From NCBI RefSeq assembly GCF_000687475.1, contig NC_057318.1, forward strand, positions 620,001 to 684,000: a DNA stretch of 64,000 nt, in the 5' to 3' direction. Under the pieces are notes generated by a model that was not told the origin of the DNA, searched no databases, and saw only the letters and a list, made by a program, of their open reading frames with translations. This document shows, in pieces, positions 1-10,634 of this stretch (the stretch's first letter is position 1; each line of letters starts with the position of its first letter). The stretch is from Ustilaginoidea virens. Its lineage: Eukaryota > Ascomycota > Sordariomycetes > Hypocreales > Clavicipitaceae. The translations under genes and the position numbers were made by a program.

Positions 1-797
1 ATAGAGGATTAACGCAGTTGAATAGTTATTTATCCTATTCACTATAATCTTCGTGGAATAGTTCCCATAGGTCGTTGTTAATAATATAATCCTTCTTATA
101 GGTATAGATTAAGAAGGCCAGGCGGTTGTATAATGCCACAGTAGTGGCATCAGGGGTAATTGGCTCTATTGTAGTGGCCTAATTATTATCGAGTAAAGGG
201 GTAAATCGCTATAGCCTTTCGGGCAATACCGGTTGTAATGTTAATAATCGTGATTGTACTATAGTGTTAAGAGGAGGGCTTAAGAGGGGGGGGGGGGGTG
301 TGTTGCAAGGAGTGCAATATTCACTCTTGCAAGGAGTGTAAGATTCGGTCCTCTTATAAGGAGTGTAAGATTCGTGCCTTATAAGGTTGTTATAAGGAAT
401 ATAAGAGGGCTTTTATTAGTAGGGGTAAAAGAGAGAAAAGAAGGGGTTAATTAGCAAGATAACCATTTAATGGAATAGGTTATTTGCCTCCTATAGTAAG
501 CAGGTGACCGTTTAATGGAATAGGTCAGCTGCCTCTTATATATACTAAGGGTATCTTTAAAGATCGTAATAGTTAGTATGTTTTCTTCCTTCGTAATAGA
601 CAGAAGTAGAAGAGGTCTATATCATTCTTCTAATTAGTTAGCAGTATAACCGTTTAATAGAATAAGTTATCTGACTTCTTAATTAGTACGATTTGCAACG
701 GAAATCGTCTCTTCGAGAGTAATCTTGCTGATCTATAATGCACTATTCTTTGCGGGATATAATTATCCTATAAGTGGTGGTTATCACCACTGATCAG
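1..797 (-). mobile_element. CopA-0 leader and start of gag (element continues left of window)
   Basis: This stretch is the reverse complement of the region just inside the 5' LTR of CopA-5 (about 41566-42362), so it is the untranslated leader and beginning of gag of a minus-strand CopA copy whose body lies outside the window. It holds a run of 13 G (286-298), a set of direct repeats built on CAAGGAGTG and TAAGGAGTG (about 301-400), and three small hairpins (459-483, 505-527, 646-670). No intact gene is present: the gag frame at the far left is broken by stops. Confidence 0.85.
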
Positions 798-1062
798 TGT
801 TGATATAAACTCGGGGTACCTAGTTATACGTAGGGTCGCGCGCGTGGTATTAAGTACCGTGAGGTCACCGGTTAAAGGTATGATTACTTCTTTAATTATG
901 ACTGACTAACTAAGAGGAAAGAAAAGAAGCAAAAGAGTAATTACACGATGTGGCCTTTTTGTGCGTGCCGTAGTCACGTGTATCGGCGCGGTCGGGCCGG
1001 ACTGCCCGCGTGCCCTACCGGGCTCAGGGGCATAGGGGCAAAGGGGCAAAAGTGGCTAAAGT
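798..1062 (-). repeat. CopA-0 5' LTR, inner part (split by CopA-1)
   Basis: Starts at TGTTGATATAAACTC, the inner edge of a CopA LTR, and stops inside the LTR at 1062 where CopA-1 begins. The missing outer part reappears at 33448-33538 and ends with the family terminus GCGATTCCGACA. The flanking AAAGT (1058-1062) is the target duplication of CopA-1, with its partner at 33443-33447. Confidence 0.85.
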
Positions 1063-1412
1063 TGTTGGTTGCATCAAGGGGTACCCAGTTGTACGTAGGG
1101 TTGCGCGCGTGGTATTAAGTACCGTGAGGTCACCGGTTAAAGGTATGATTACTTCTTTGATTATGACTGACTAACTAAGAGGAAAGAAAGGAAGCAAAAG
1201 AGTAATTACACGATATGGCCTTTTTGTGCGTGCCGCTGTTACGTGCATCGGCGCAGTCGGGCCGGGCTGCCCGCGTGCCCTACCGGGCTCAGGGGTAAAG
1301 GGGCAAAAGGGGCCAAAGTGGCCACATCGTGCGCATCGGGTATGCGCGGCACATCCGTCGCAATATGCCCAATTGGTGCCCAATTAGGCACCTTGCGACA
1401 GCGATTCCGACA
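1063..1412 (-). repeat. CopA-1 3' LTR
   Basis: A 350-bp LTR from TGTTGGTTGCATC to GCGATTCCGACA on the plus strand. It pairs with 33093-33442, where the first bases read TATTGG, a TG-to-TA change. A GC-rich core with a partly duplicated CCCAATTGG palindrome lies near the outer end. Confidence 0.9.
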
Positions 1413-1698
1413 CTGGCAGCTTCTCTCTTTATAGAAGCAAACATCGGAATCGCTATAATATAAGGCGCACATATAGAAAGAAAAGTGCGGCGCGGTCTCG
1501 GCAGGTTGTGCCGCCGATAACGCCATCGCGCCGCGCGGCCGGCTTATATAGGCTTATACCGTACAGCCGGTATATTAAATATCGCAGAAAAGGGGCAGCA
1601 GTAAACATAGGAAAAACGGCCGCATTGAACACAACATTAAACATAGGAAAATCCACACACTTGCCACTCATTATATCACCAATACCTTCCAAACGCAG

Positions 1699-4104
1699 TC
1701 AGACATTAACCGGCCTCTTTACCCACCCTTCCACACATATAACAGCCTGATTTCGGTCGATAAAGGTCTCAAGGGCTTTATTAGGCATTCCCTTAGTCAT
1801 TACATCGGCGAGATTATCATTCCCATTAATCCAACAGATCTTATAAATCTCCTAGCGCTCATATAACTATCGTAAGGCTATAATATCTATCATAAGCCTC
1901 TTTTCCTTAGTAGTACCCAGCTTAATAAGGCATTCGTACAGCGAAAACGAATCCATATATATAACCGTAGGGATCTTCGGCAATCCCAGCCTACTAGTAA
2001 TTATATTAAGGGTCGTGCCTATCGCATATACGATATCGACCCCTTGCACCATACTATACAGCTCCAAAGCGAGTACACTACATATTACCCGCTTACTCTT
2101 TATAGAGCTATAAGTAATAATATTACCGGTTAGCTAGAAGGCATTATCTATAGTATCTGCCTCATTCCCTAGCACAATCACATAACCAATCTAGGAGCTT
2201 AAATCTTTATTGTTAGCAAAGGATCCGTTAATAAATACAAAGATCTTAGCTATAGTAAGGGCCAAATTGATATACCGTAAGCCATAATCCTAATTATCGC
2301 GCTACTATTAAAGGCGCTTATTTAACCTCGCGATATCCTTAGGGTTAGGCTATTGATATTATGCCGCGACGGACAGATCGAAAGACGCCTCAGGCTAGCA
2401 GACCGTAGCCACATAAGCACCGTAAGCACATTATTCGATATAATTATACTAGGCCGTAGGCGCATTCTTATCAATAGTCGCGATCTTCTTACTTTAACAT
2501 TTCTAGCATAATATCATACCGTCAGCATTGGCCATTAGTACACACCCATTAAATATTAGGGGCACGGTTAGTAATAGCTTCGTCTTAAGCTTGGCGTTAA
2601 AGCCTACCTTAGTAAGCTCTAATTCCTTTTATTAGAAGAAGGCATCATCACTAAGTCCGAGGGTATCGTCAGTCTATATACCCACGATACCGAAGCATAT
2701 AGTAGTATCGCGGTCAGGAACATTAGTATAGTCAGTATTGCCAATACGGTCAGTATCGTCATTACCGGCAGATATCAGCAAACAGGGGTCATAGGTTAAT
2801 ATGGTCATGCCCAACTTCTCGCGATAGTGCCGGAAGTATATTGCCCACCAGTGGGTGCCTGCCTCAGCTATTCCGTACAGTAGCTTAACCACTTCCATAA
2901 TCGTATTATCGGGGTATTAATGCGCTATTTGCTTAGGTAGCTTAGCGATAATTGAACGATTAAAGGTTATAGAAGATTACACGTAAGCCTATATAATGTC
3001 ATATATCCAAAGGAATAGGCCGTAAAAGCGTTATAGTGATAGGGCCAATAATATAAGTAGCCGTTAATTAGCCCATTAGATTATAGGGGACTAAATCAAT
3101 ATCAATTGCTTTTTATCATCATTATAACCTTATATAACGAGTCGTGATTTCTTATACGGCATATCCATACCTTTACTCTTAATCTCTCGTACCATACATA
3201 AGTTAAATAGACATTAGGCTCCATATTTACCGATATCAAAGGTAACAAATCGGAATACATCGCGGGCCTATAACGCTTCAATCTCTATACGGTCCGACTA
3301 CTCAAAAGGGGCTCCAGGGGTCGTAATCTTCCCTTCCCGGCGTAATTAGCTAGCAAGCTGCAGGTCGGCTTACTCTTTCGCGGTAAGGAAGGAGACATTA
3401 ATAACAGTATCAGAAGCTATAGCATTAACGAGAGCTTCTTCTTAGTCCTCATTAATCATAACATCAGATATCACATATACTAGTGATAGTAATATTAGCC
3501 GTAATGCCGGTATCCTAGCTAGGTCAGGGGTTGGCGACAATAATGCTATAGCTACAGATAGTCTATCAGGGGTCGGCGATAATATCGCGACTATAGGTAT
3601 CATCGTGGCTAGAGGTGCGGCTGCAGCCAGTATCCTAACCTCTAGCCTACCGGGGCGGGCCGGTCCTTCGGCATAAATAATATCTTCGGGATCGTCCATA
3701 TCAGGGTCGTAGTTATACAGTTTAACAACCGTTAACCGGAACTTAACCAGGCCATATGGCATCTATACGATATAGGTCTCACCATCGAGGCTGATTAGCC
3801 GGTACGGCCTATGCCATCCACCCTTTTCTCTCCATACCCATACATCTAACTATAGGGATAGTCGGTAGAGGGGCCGGGTATCCGGGCCGTTCCATTAGGC
3901 AAGGGTATCGCGGACCTGTCGCTTAGCGAGGCATTTCCTAGCTTCATTAGTAGCCTTTCGTAATATCAAGGCACATTATAATACTAATAAGCTAAGGGGT
4001 AAATCATCCATAAGTCGGGGATACACTCTAAAGACTAGTAACATAGGTATAAGGCCGTTAGGCCCAGCAGAATCATTAACGGCTTTAATAGCTAGCTATA
4101 GTTT
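1699..4104 (-). pseudogene. CopA-1 pol remnant: integrase C-terminus, RT, RNase H
   Basis: Reading the minus strand from 4104 down: the integrase tail; a linker that includes residues translated from 3442-3762 (PYGLVKFRLTVVKLYNYD); the RT, with a stretch like MEVVKLLYGIAEAGTHWW (2674-2898); and RNase H, with ELYSMVQGVDIVYAIGTTLN (1867-2067) and the downstream YMDSFSLYECLIKLGTTKEK. The family stop follows RPVNV at 1699. This domain order is that of Ty1/copia pol. Many in-frame TAG and TAA codons, mostly at positions that are Gln or Trp in sister copies, kill the frame. Confidence 0.85.
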
Positions 4105-4839
4105 TATTGCAATTCTCAAGGTTACTATAAAAGCAGAGCCTTACTAGCTAGCTAGATGGCACGAGACTGTCTGCAACCTGTGAACTAATCTTAGTATAAT
4201 ACTAGATTTTTCACTAAGTCCTAAGACTATACAAGTGCTATAAAGCAGGGCAAGTGTAAAGGCAAGGCAAATATAAGATAACCAGAAAACGCAGGGAAGG
4301 TAAGAAGTTAAGAGGCATATAGTGCATTAATAGACTCGATTGTGCTACCCTTCTACTATCTAGAAAGAAGGGGGAAAGCTATCCTATATATACACGAAGG
4401 AGGGGTGGGCCCAGGCATCCAGGTAGCCAGTAAGAAAGCTCCCCGTAATGCTCGCTATGCCACGTATATAATACGTCAGCAGCCCCACTATATCCAGCCT
4501 TTCTAACCACCCTAACTACCGCACTAGTAATTAGCCACCACGCTAGTGACTAACCACCACGCTAGTGACTACCCACCACACTAGTGGACTAGCCACCATA
4601 CTAGTAGGCCGCCACCACACTAGTAGGCCCACCACGCTAATTTAGCAATGCCACACCTTTTTTAATAAGGCCTACCTTATTTGATATACAGTAAATAATC
4701 CACTGAAAATCCTAAGGTAAAAGGCAAAGGCCTAAGGTAAGACTACTATAAGTCAAAGAGGCGGTATAAGGGACAGAAGGTTAGTAAGCCAGTAGAGCAT
4801 TAGGCCAGCAGCCTAATAGGCTACTATAGGATTTTAACA
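4105..4839 (-). repeat. CopB LTR 1 (3' LTR of CopB-1)
   Basis: Element-strand ends are TGTTAAAATCC and GAATTGCAATA. It contains a run of imperfect ~18-bp units built on CCACCACACTAGT (about 4525-4640). On the element strand it is preceded by the polypurine tract AGAGGGGG. Confidence 0.9.
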
Positions 4840-4859
4840 CCCCCTCTGATTAGCTACTG

Positions 4860-7800
4860 TAGTAGCAAGCTAATCGTGTAAAGGATATTGAAAGAAAATG
4901 CATTAAAAGTGCTAAGGAAAAATATAAGAAAAACCTTAGTAAAAGTGAGTTAGTATAAGTTAGTAGGCCCTAAGACCTAGTAACTCGCGGAACCTAGTAA
5001 ATTTAGGGCCCGGTAGTGGCTTCGTAAGACCGTTAGCAGGCATACTATTAGTAGGTAAGTAGGTAATTTTAACTAAGCCCAGCTGGGCTTGCTCCCTAAT
5101 ATACCGGAATTTTAATAGCGTATGCTTAGTGCGAGTATGCTGATTAGGGTCGTTAGAATTTGAAATGGAGCCCTGGTTATCGCAGTATAGCGGTATAGGG
5201 CGTATAATATTAATTTCCAGCTCCTTATAAAGGTTAGAAAGCTACTGTACCTCACGGATAGTCTTAAGTAATGCATTAGATTTAGCTTCTAAAGTAGAAA
5301 GCACTACTAAAGAGGCTCTCTTAGAACGCCAGCTAATAGGACTACTATTAATAGTAGTCAGGAAGCCTCTAGTAGATTTAGAGGTTTCTTTACAGCCAGC
5401 AAAATCGCTATTAGAATAAGCGGTTATAATAGGCTGTTGGTTGCTTTTAGTAGCACTAAAGCAAATAGCTTGGTTCTCAGTGCCTTTAAGGTAGCTAAAG
5501 CTGCCTTTCGCAGCATTTAAATGCACATTAGTTGCCTTAGATATAAACCGAGAGAGGTATTGGGTAGGAAATGCTAGGTCGGGCCTAGTCATCATTATAA
5601 GCCACATTATAGTGCTAGTAAGGCTCTGATAAAGGCTCTAATCAGTAGGGCTGAGGTCTTTTCCACTAGATTCATTTAGAATCCCTAGTTAAAGTAGAAT
5701 TAGCTGAGGTTTAGTATCCTGTAAGCCGAATTTAGCTAAGACCTCTATTATAAATTGGGTTTGGTGTAGCTATAATAGACCTTCCTTCCTATTTCGTATA
5801 ATCTGTATACCTAGGAAGAAGGAAGCCGGACCGCGGTCTTCTATAGCATAGACTTTATGGAATTTCCTTTTTAGCTGGTTAATATAAGTTATATTTAGAC
5901 CAACTAATAGGCAATCGTTAATATAGGTGACGATAAAGGTGCTGGTTTGCTTATTATAAAAGACGGCAGCATTAGAAGCTAAAGGTAGAAAACCTTTACT
6001 AGAAATTAGGTCTTTTAGCCGGTGTTGCTATTTGCGGGGTGCTTGTTTTAGCCCGTATAGGGCCTTCTTTAGTAAGATAGCTTGCTTAATAGAAGGGTTA
6101 AATCTAGCTTCTTTAAGTAAAGTTAGTAGCTATTAGTGCTATATATTAGACCAAAGCTTGCTATTAGTTAGTAGACTTTCTGTAAATTTAAGAAATCCAT
6201 CAGGGATATCTATATAAATAGTCTTAGAAAGTTCGCTATTTAGGAAGGCGCCTATAAAGTCGATTTGCTCTATCTCCTAGTTATTACTAACAGCTAAAGC
6301 TAGTATAACCCTCTAGGTGGGTGGGATAGAGGTAGAAGCATAAGTATACTGAAAATCCTTTCCTTCGACTTACATAAAGCCCTTAACAACTAATCTAGCT
6401 TTATATTTTATAGGCTGATTATTAGCATCCTTTTTAACCCGAAAAATAGGCCTATTGCGTATAATTTTCCTATCAATAGGAATGCTAGACTTAGGAATAA
6501 ATTGGAAGACTTTAGTATCCAATAGCTGCTCAAATTCCTTAAATAATACCTTTATCTAAAGGTCTTTTTTAGGGCTTCGTAGCACATCCTTCTAGCTATT
6601 AGGCATACCATCGGGGGCCTTTTTAGCTAGCTTACGCTTAGCTGCATAGCAGGAATCCTATATCAGGTGGTGTAAGATATTACCTTCCTAAGGGAATAAA
6701 TCGATAGGGCCAGTAGGATCGGTAGGGCCAGCTAGGCCAATAGGGCTAGTAAGGTCGGTAGGATTAGTAGGGCCAGCAGGGCCAGCAAGGTCGGTAGGAT
6801 TAAGGCTAATAAGGATATCTATAAGGTTATCCTTTACAGTAGCCGGGGATTGTATTATAGGACGGTTATCTAAGGTAGCATTAGTGTTAGTAATGCTAGT
6901 AAAATTAGTAGGGTCCGGCATGCTTTCTAGGTCATCCGATATAACATTAGTATTAGTAATGTTAGTAAGGTTAGTAGGGTCCGGCATGCTTTCAAGGTTA
7001 TCTAGTAAAATAGCAGGTTCTCTACTAGATACCCCCTCTAAACCTATATTTTGCCCTCTATAAAAGTCTCCTTCTAGGCCAGTAAAAATAGGGCCTATAC
7101 CTTCATTTTAATAAATAAAGGTAATAAAAGTTGTTTTAGTAATAACCTTTTTCTTTAGAAGGTAGACTAAGTAAGTATTATTACCTAGAGTAGCAAGGAG
7201 CCTACTAGGCTCGGTACAGAGCGCTAATTTGCAGCTTTTTATACGCTTTTCATGTGGTATAAGCACTTTAATAGCTGCTCCAATAGCCCTAAGGTTAATA
7301 AGGTTAGGGTAGTACTCTAGTATTATCTGGTTGTAATCCTTTAGTAGCTCCTAATAGGGGCTAGAAGGTCTATTAGTAACTACTGTTATATTTACTAGCA
7401 TAATAACGCCAGTAATTATAGCGGACCAGAGGTTAGATAGTAGCCTTGACCAGGCTATAGTAGCACGTAGCCTATCAGCTATAACCCTAATAGAGCGCTT
7501 AGCTAGGCCGTTTTGTTCGTGAATATAAGGGCAAGAGGTATTAAAAGCTATACCCTGTTCGATAAGCCAATCACTAAACATTTTATTGATTTCATTTCCA
7601 CCATTATAGTGGAATTCAATAGGCGTTTTACTATATCTGACCTGTAGGCTCTATATAAAGCTCTATAATGCTTTAAAAACAATAGTGCCTTCCCTATTAG
7701 GCAGTAAGTAAAGCCAACGGAATCGGGATTTTCTGTCCACTAATATAAGGGCAACAGGTCGTTTATTATATGGCATAGGTGATATAGCAAAAGTATCACC

Positions 7801-9138
7801 TTCTATAATATCTAGGCATTTAGCTGGATTAGGTATTGCATCTTTAGAAGGTCTTCTAACCTTTTTAGCCTATATACAGGCTAGGCAGCGAAATTCAGCA
7901 TCTTTAACCTTATTAAGGTTAGGTAGACTAGGGGTATTAGCACAGGTCTTTTTAAGTAGCTGAATACCTATATGCCTTAGCCGTATATGCCAAATGCCGG
8001 CTAATTGTAATAGCTTTTGATATTCTATATTAGCAGCTATAGGGGCAGGAGTAGGGGTAGTAGGGTTAGTAACCTCTATAGGGTCTTCGCTAATTGTAAT
8101 AGCGGAAGGTTGGGTGGTAGGGCTAATAGCCTCTACAGGTTCCTTACTAGTTGCAGTAGTAGGAACGTCGCTAGTTGTAATAGTAGGAATAGGGGTATTA
8201 GTAGTATCCTCAGGATCACTATAATCAGCAGGGTTAGTAGGGCTGGGGACTTCTACTACTATACTATTAGTAGTATAATAGCTGCAAGGTTGATATAGTA
8301 GTGGTATATCTATTCCTTTCTGTGGAAGGAAAAAGCTGTATTTTTCAAAGTTAAAAATGCCGATATATTTGCGGCTAGCTGACTAAAGCTGATTTTTAAT
8401 TAGTACCCCTTTAGCGGCATAGTGCTTTACACCGCTAATAATATTAATATCTAAGGTAGGAATATATAGGGCATTCTTAAGCTCTATAATACCCCATTTG
8501 GTAGGATTAACGCCCTATAGTATAGTAAATCGTGCTGTGCCCCAACTAGTAGGGGAAATAGGGCCACTACTAATAGTAATTACCGGCTTATCATCCTTCT
8601 TAAAATAGTGAAAAGTAGTAAAATACTTCTTATTATTAATAATATGACAAGTGGAGCCTAGATTATAAAGGAGGGCATCCTTAGGGGTCCTACCGCCTGA
8701 TTTAGCACTATAGCTTATATTAGTGGATATAGTGGAAGAAGAATAAGATATATTAGTATCCTAGGTATTATAATTACCTATAATAAAGGCCTCAACATCT
8801 TACTGATTGCTGCTAGAGTCCTGTTTCTTCTTCTATTACTGCTTTTTTTTCCTATTATTAGTAGAAGCGGCATTAGTAGTAGTAGGGCTAATAGCCTCTA
8901 TAGGGTCTTTGCTAGTCGTATTAGTAGGACCGGAAATAGTAGGGCTAGTAGCCTCTACTAGTTCTTTGCTAATAATAATAGTAGGAACGTTACTATTTTG
9001 CCTACTAACTAAGCCTTATATAAGGGTAGTTAGGGTATTCATCTGGGACTTCATATTGTCTATATCCAGCTGTAGTTATGCATTAATATTAACTTTAGTA
9101 TCGGATTTAGGGACCTTATAGGATCCTGACTCTACTAT
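4860..9138 (-). pseudogene. CopB-1 gag-pol remnant
   Basis: Minus-strand order: a short gag with Ser/Thr/Pro repeats of the TSKEPVEATSPTT type; protease (about 8600-8720), where the catalytic segment reads YNLGSTCHI, so the Asp is replaced by Asn; the GAG-pre-integrase/zinc segment WHIRLRHIGIQLLKKTCANT; the integrase core with VDRKSRFRWLYLL and EQNGLAKRSIR (7351-7581); a linker with two LESMPDPTN units; RT with RPIFRVKKDANNQPIKYKAR, and YIND in place of YIDD; and RNase H ending at WRSKRASLVVLSTLEAKSNA (5242-5607). The start codon position reads ATA. Dead by many Q/W-to-stop changes. Confidence 0.85.
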
Positions 9139-9407
9139 AGTGGGCAAAAAGGGTTTAAAAATCCATTAAAAAATGGTATCGATAGTTATAAAAATAGAGG
9201 AATAACTAGCTGAATAGCTAGCAAAATAGTCGAATAACTGGTAAAATAGCCGAGTAACTAGCTAGACAGCTAGTAAATATAGTGGCTAGTAGCCTACTAT
9301 AAAAGGTAACCGCAGAATATAGCGGCAGGTCTCAATATAAAAAGCATAGATGCCGTAGACGTTGTGCAAATCCATATTATAGCGTTGGTATTCAAGGTGC
9401 TTATAGG

Positions 9408-9500
9408 TGCCGTAATATAAGGTGCCGTAATATAAGGTGCCGTAAGTGCCGTGAGTGCTGTAGGTGCCGTAATATAAAGGTGCCGTAAGTACCGTACCAA
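9408..9500 (-). repeat. CopB-1 leader GTGCCGTAA repeats
   Basis: The untranslated leader between the LTR and gag holds direct repeats of about 9-15 bp based on GGTGCCGTAATATAA and GTGCCGTAAG. The same block occurs at 15183-15275 and, expanded, at 25809-25910. Confidence 0.8.
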
Positions 9501-9863
9501 GAGGTGCTATAAGTGGGAGAGTATAACAAGTGCCGTATAGTGCAGTAAGAGTCGTGCACTAGGGGAAAAGGTGTTATACAATAGTATAGTGTAAAGAATA
9601 TTACACTATAAAATCCATAGGTGCCGTAGGTTACTCCGAAAATAACGTAAGGTTACGCTAAATGTGCCGTGAGGTTATACCGTAAGTTGCCGTTAGGTAT
9701 GCCGTTAATTGCCGCAGGGTAATGCCGTAGGTAATAAAGGGTAAGCTAAGGGTAATAAGGGTAAGCCGAGGGTACTAAAGGATAGCTATATTAGTAGTAC
9801 TAATAAGCAAGAGAGACTAAGGGGTGAATACAAAAGAGGTAGGGTAAAAACAAAGAAGTAAAA

Positions 9864-9879
9864 ACCTAGGCTTATAACC
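9864..9879 (-). other. CopB-1 primer-binding site, initiator tRNA-Met half type
   Basis: The bases next to the 5' LTR read GGTTATAAGCC on the element strand. In CopB-3 the same place reads GGTTATGAGCCCGGG, which complements the anticodon region (GGGCTCATAACC) of fungal initiator tRNA-Met. Drosophila copia is known to prime from that 5' half-tRNA. The difference is a G-to-A change. Confidence 0.65.
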
Positions 9880-10614
9880 TATTGCAATTCTTAAGGTTAC
9901 TATAAAAGCAGAGCCTTACTAGCTAGCTAGATGGCACGAGACTGTCTGCAACCTGTGAACTAATCTTAGTATAATACTAGATTTTTCACTAAGTCCTAAG
10001 ACTATATAAGTGCTATAAAGCAGGGCAAGTGTAAAGGCAAGGCAAATATAAGATAACCAGAAAACGCAGGGAAGGTAAGAAGTTAAGAGGCATATAGTAC
10101 ATTAACAGACTCGATTGTGCTACCCTTTTACTATTTAGAAAGAAGGGGGAAAGCTATCCTATATATATACGAAGGAGGGGTGGGCCCAGGCATCCAGGTA
10201 GCCAGTAAGAAAGCTCCCCGTAATGCTCGCTATGCTACGTATATAATACGTCAGCAGCCCCACTATATCCAGCCTTTCTAACCACCCTAACCACCGCACT
10301 AGTAATTAGCCACCACGCTAGTGACTAACCACCACGCTAGTGACTACCCACCACACTAGTGGACTAGCCACCATACTAGTAGGCCGCCACCACACTAGTA
10401 GGCCCACCACGCTAATTTAGCAATGCCACACCTTTTTTAATAAGGCCTACCTTACTTGATATACAGTAAATAATCTACTGAAAATCCTAAGGTAAAAGGC
10501 AAAGGCCTAAGGTAAGACTACTATAAGTCAAAGAGGCGGTATAAGGGATAGAAGGTTAGTAAGCCAGCAGAGCATTAGGCTAGCAGCCTAATAGGCTACT
10601 ATAGGATTTTAATA
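9880..10614 (-). repeat. CopB LTR 2, shared by CopB-1 and CopB-2
   Basis: A full 735-bp LTR that serves as the 5' LTR of CopB-1 and the 3' LTR of CopB-2. Its TAACA edge has become TAATA. No target duplication flanks it, as expected for a shared LTR. Confidence 0.9.
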
Positions 10615-10634
10615 CCCCCTCTGATTAGCTACTG

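Noticed and set aside
301..400. Leader repeats considered as a CRISPR-like array
   Set aside because: Units are adjacent, diverged and lie in an LTR element leader of a fungal genome; no spacers.
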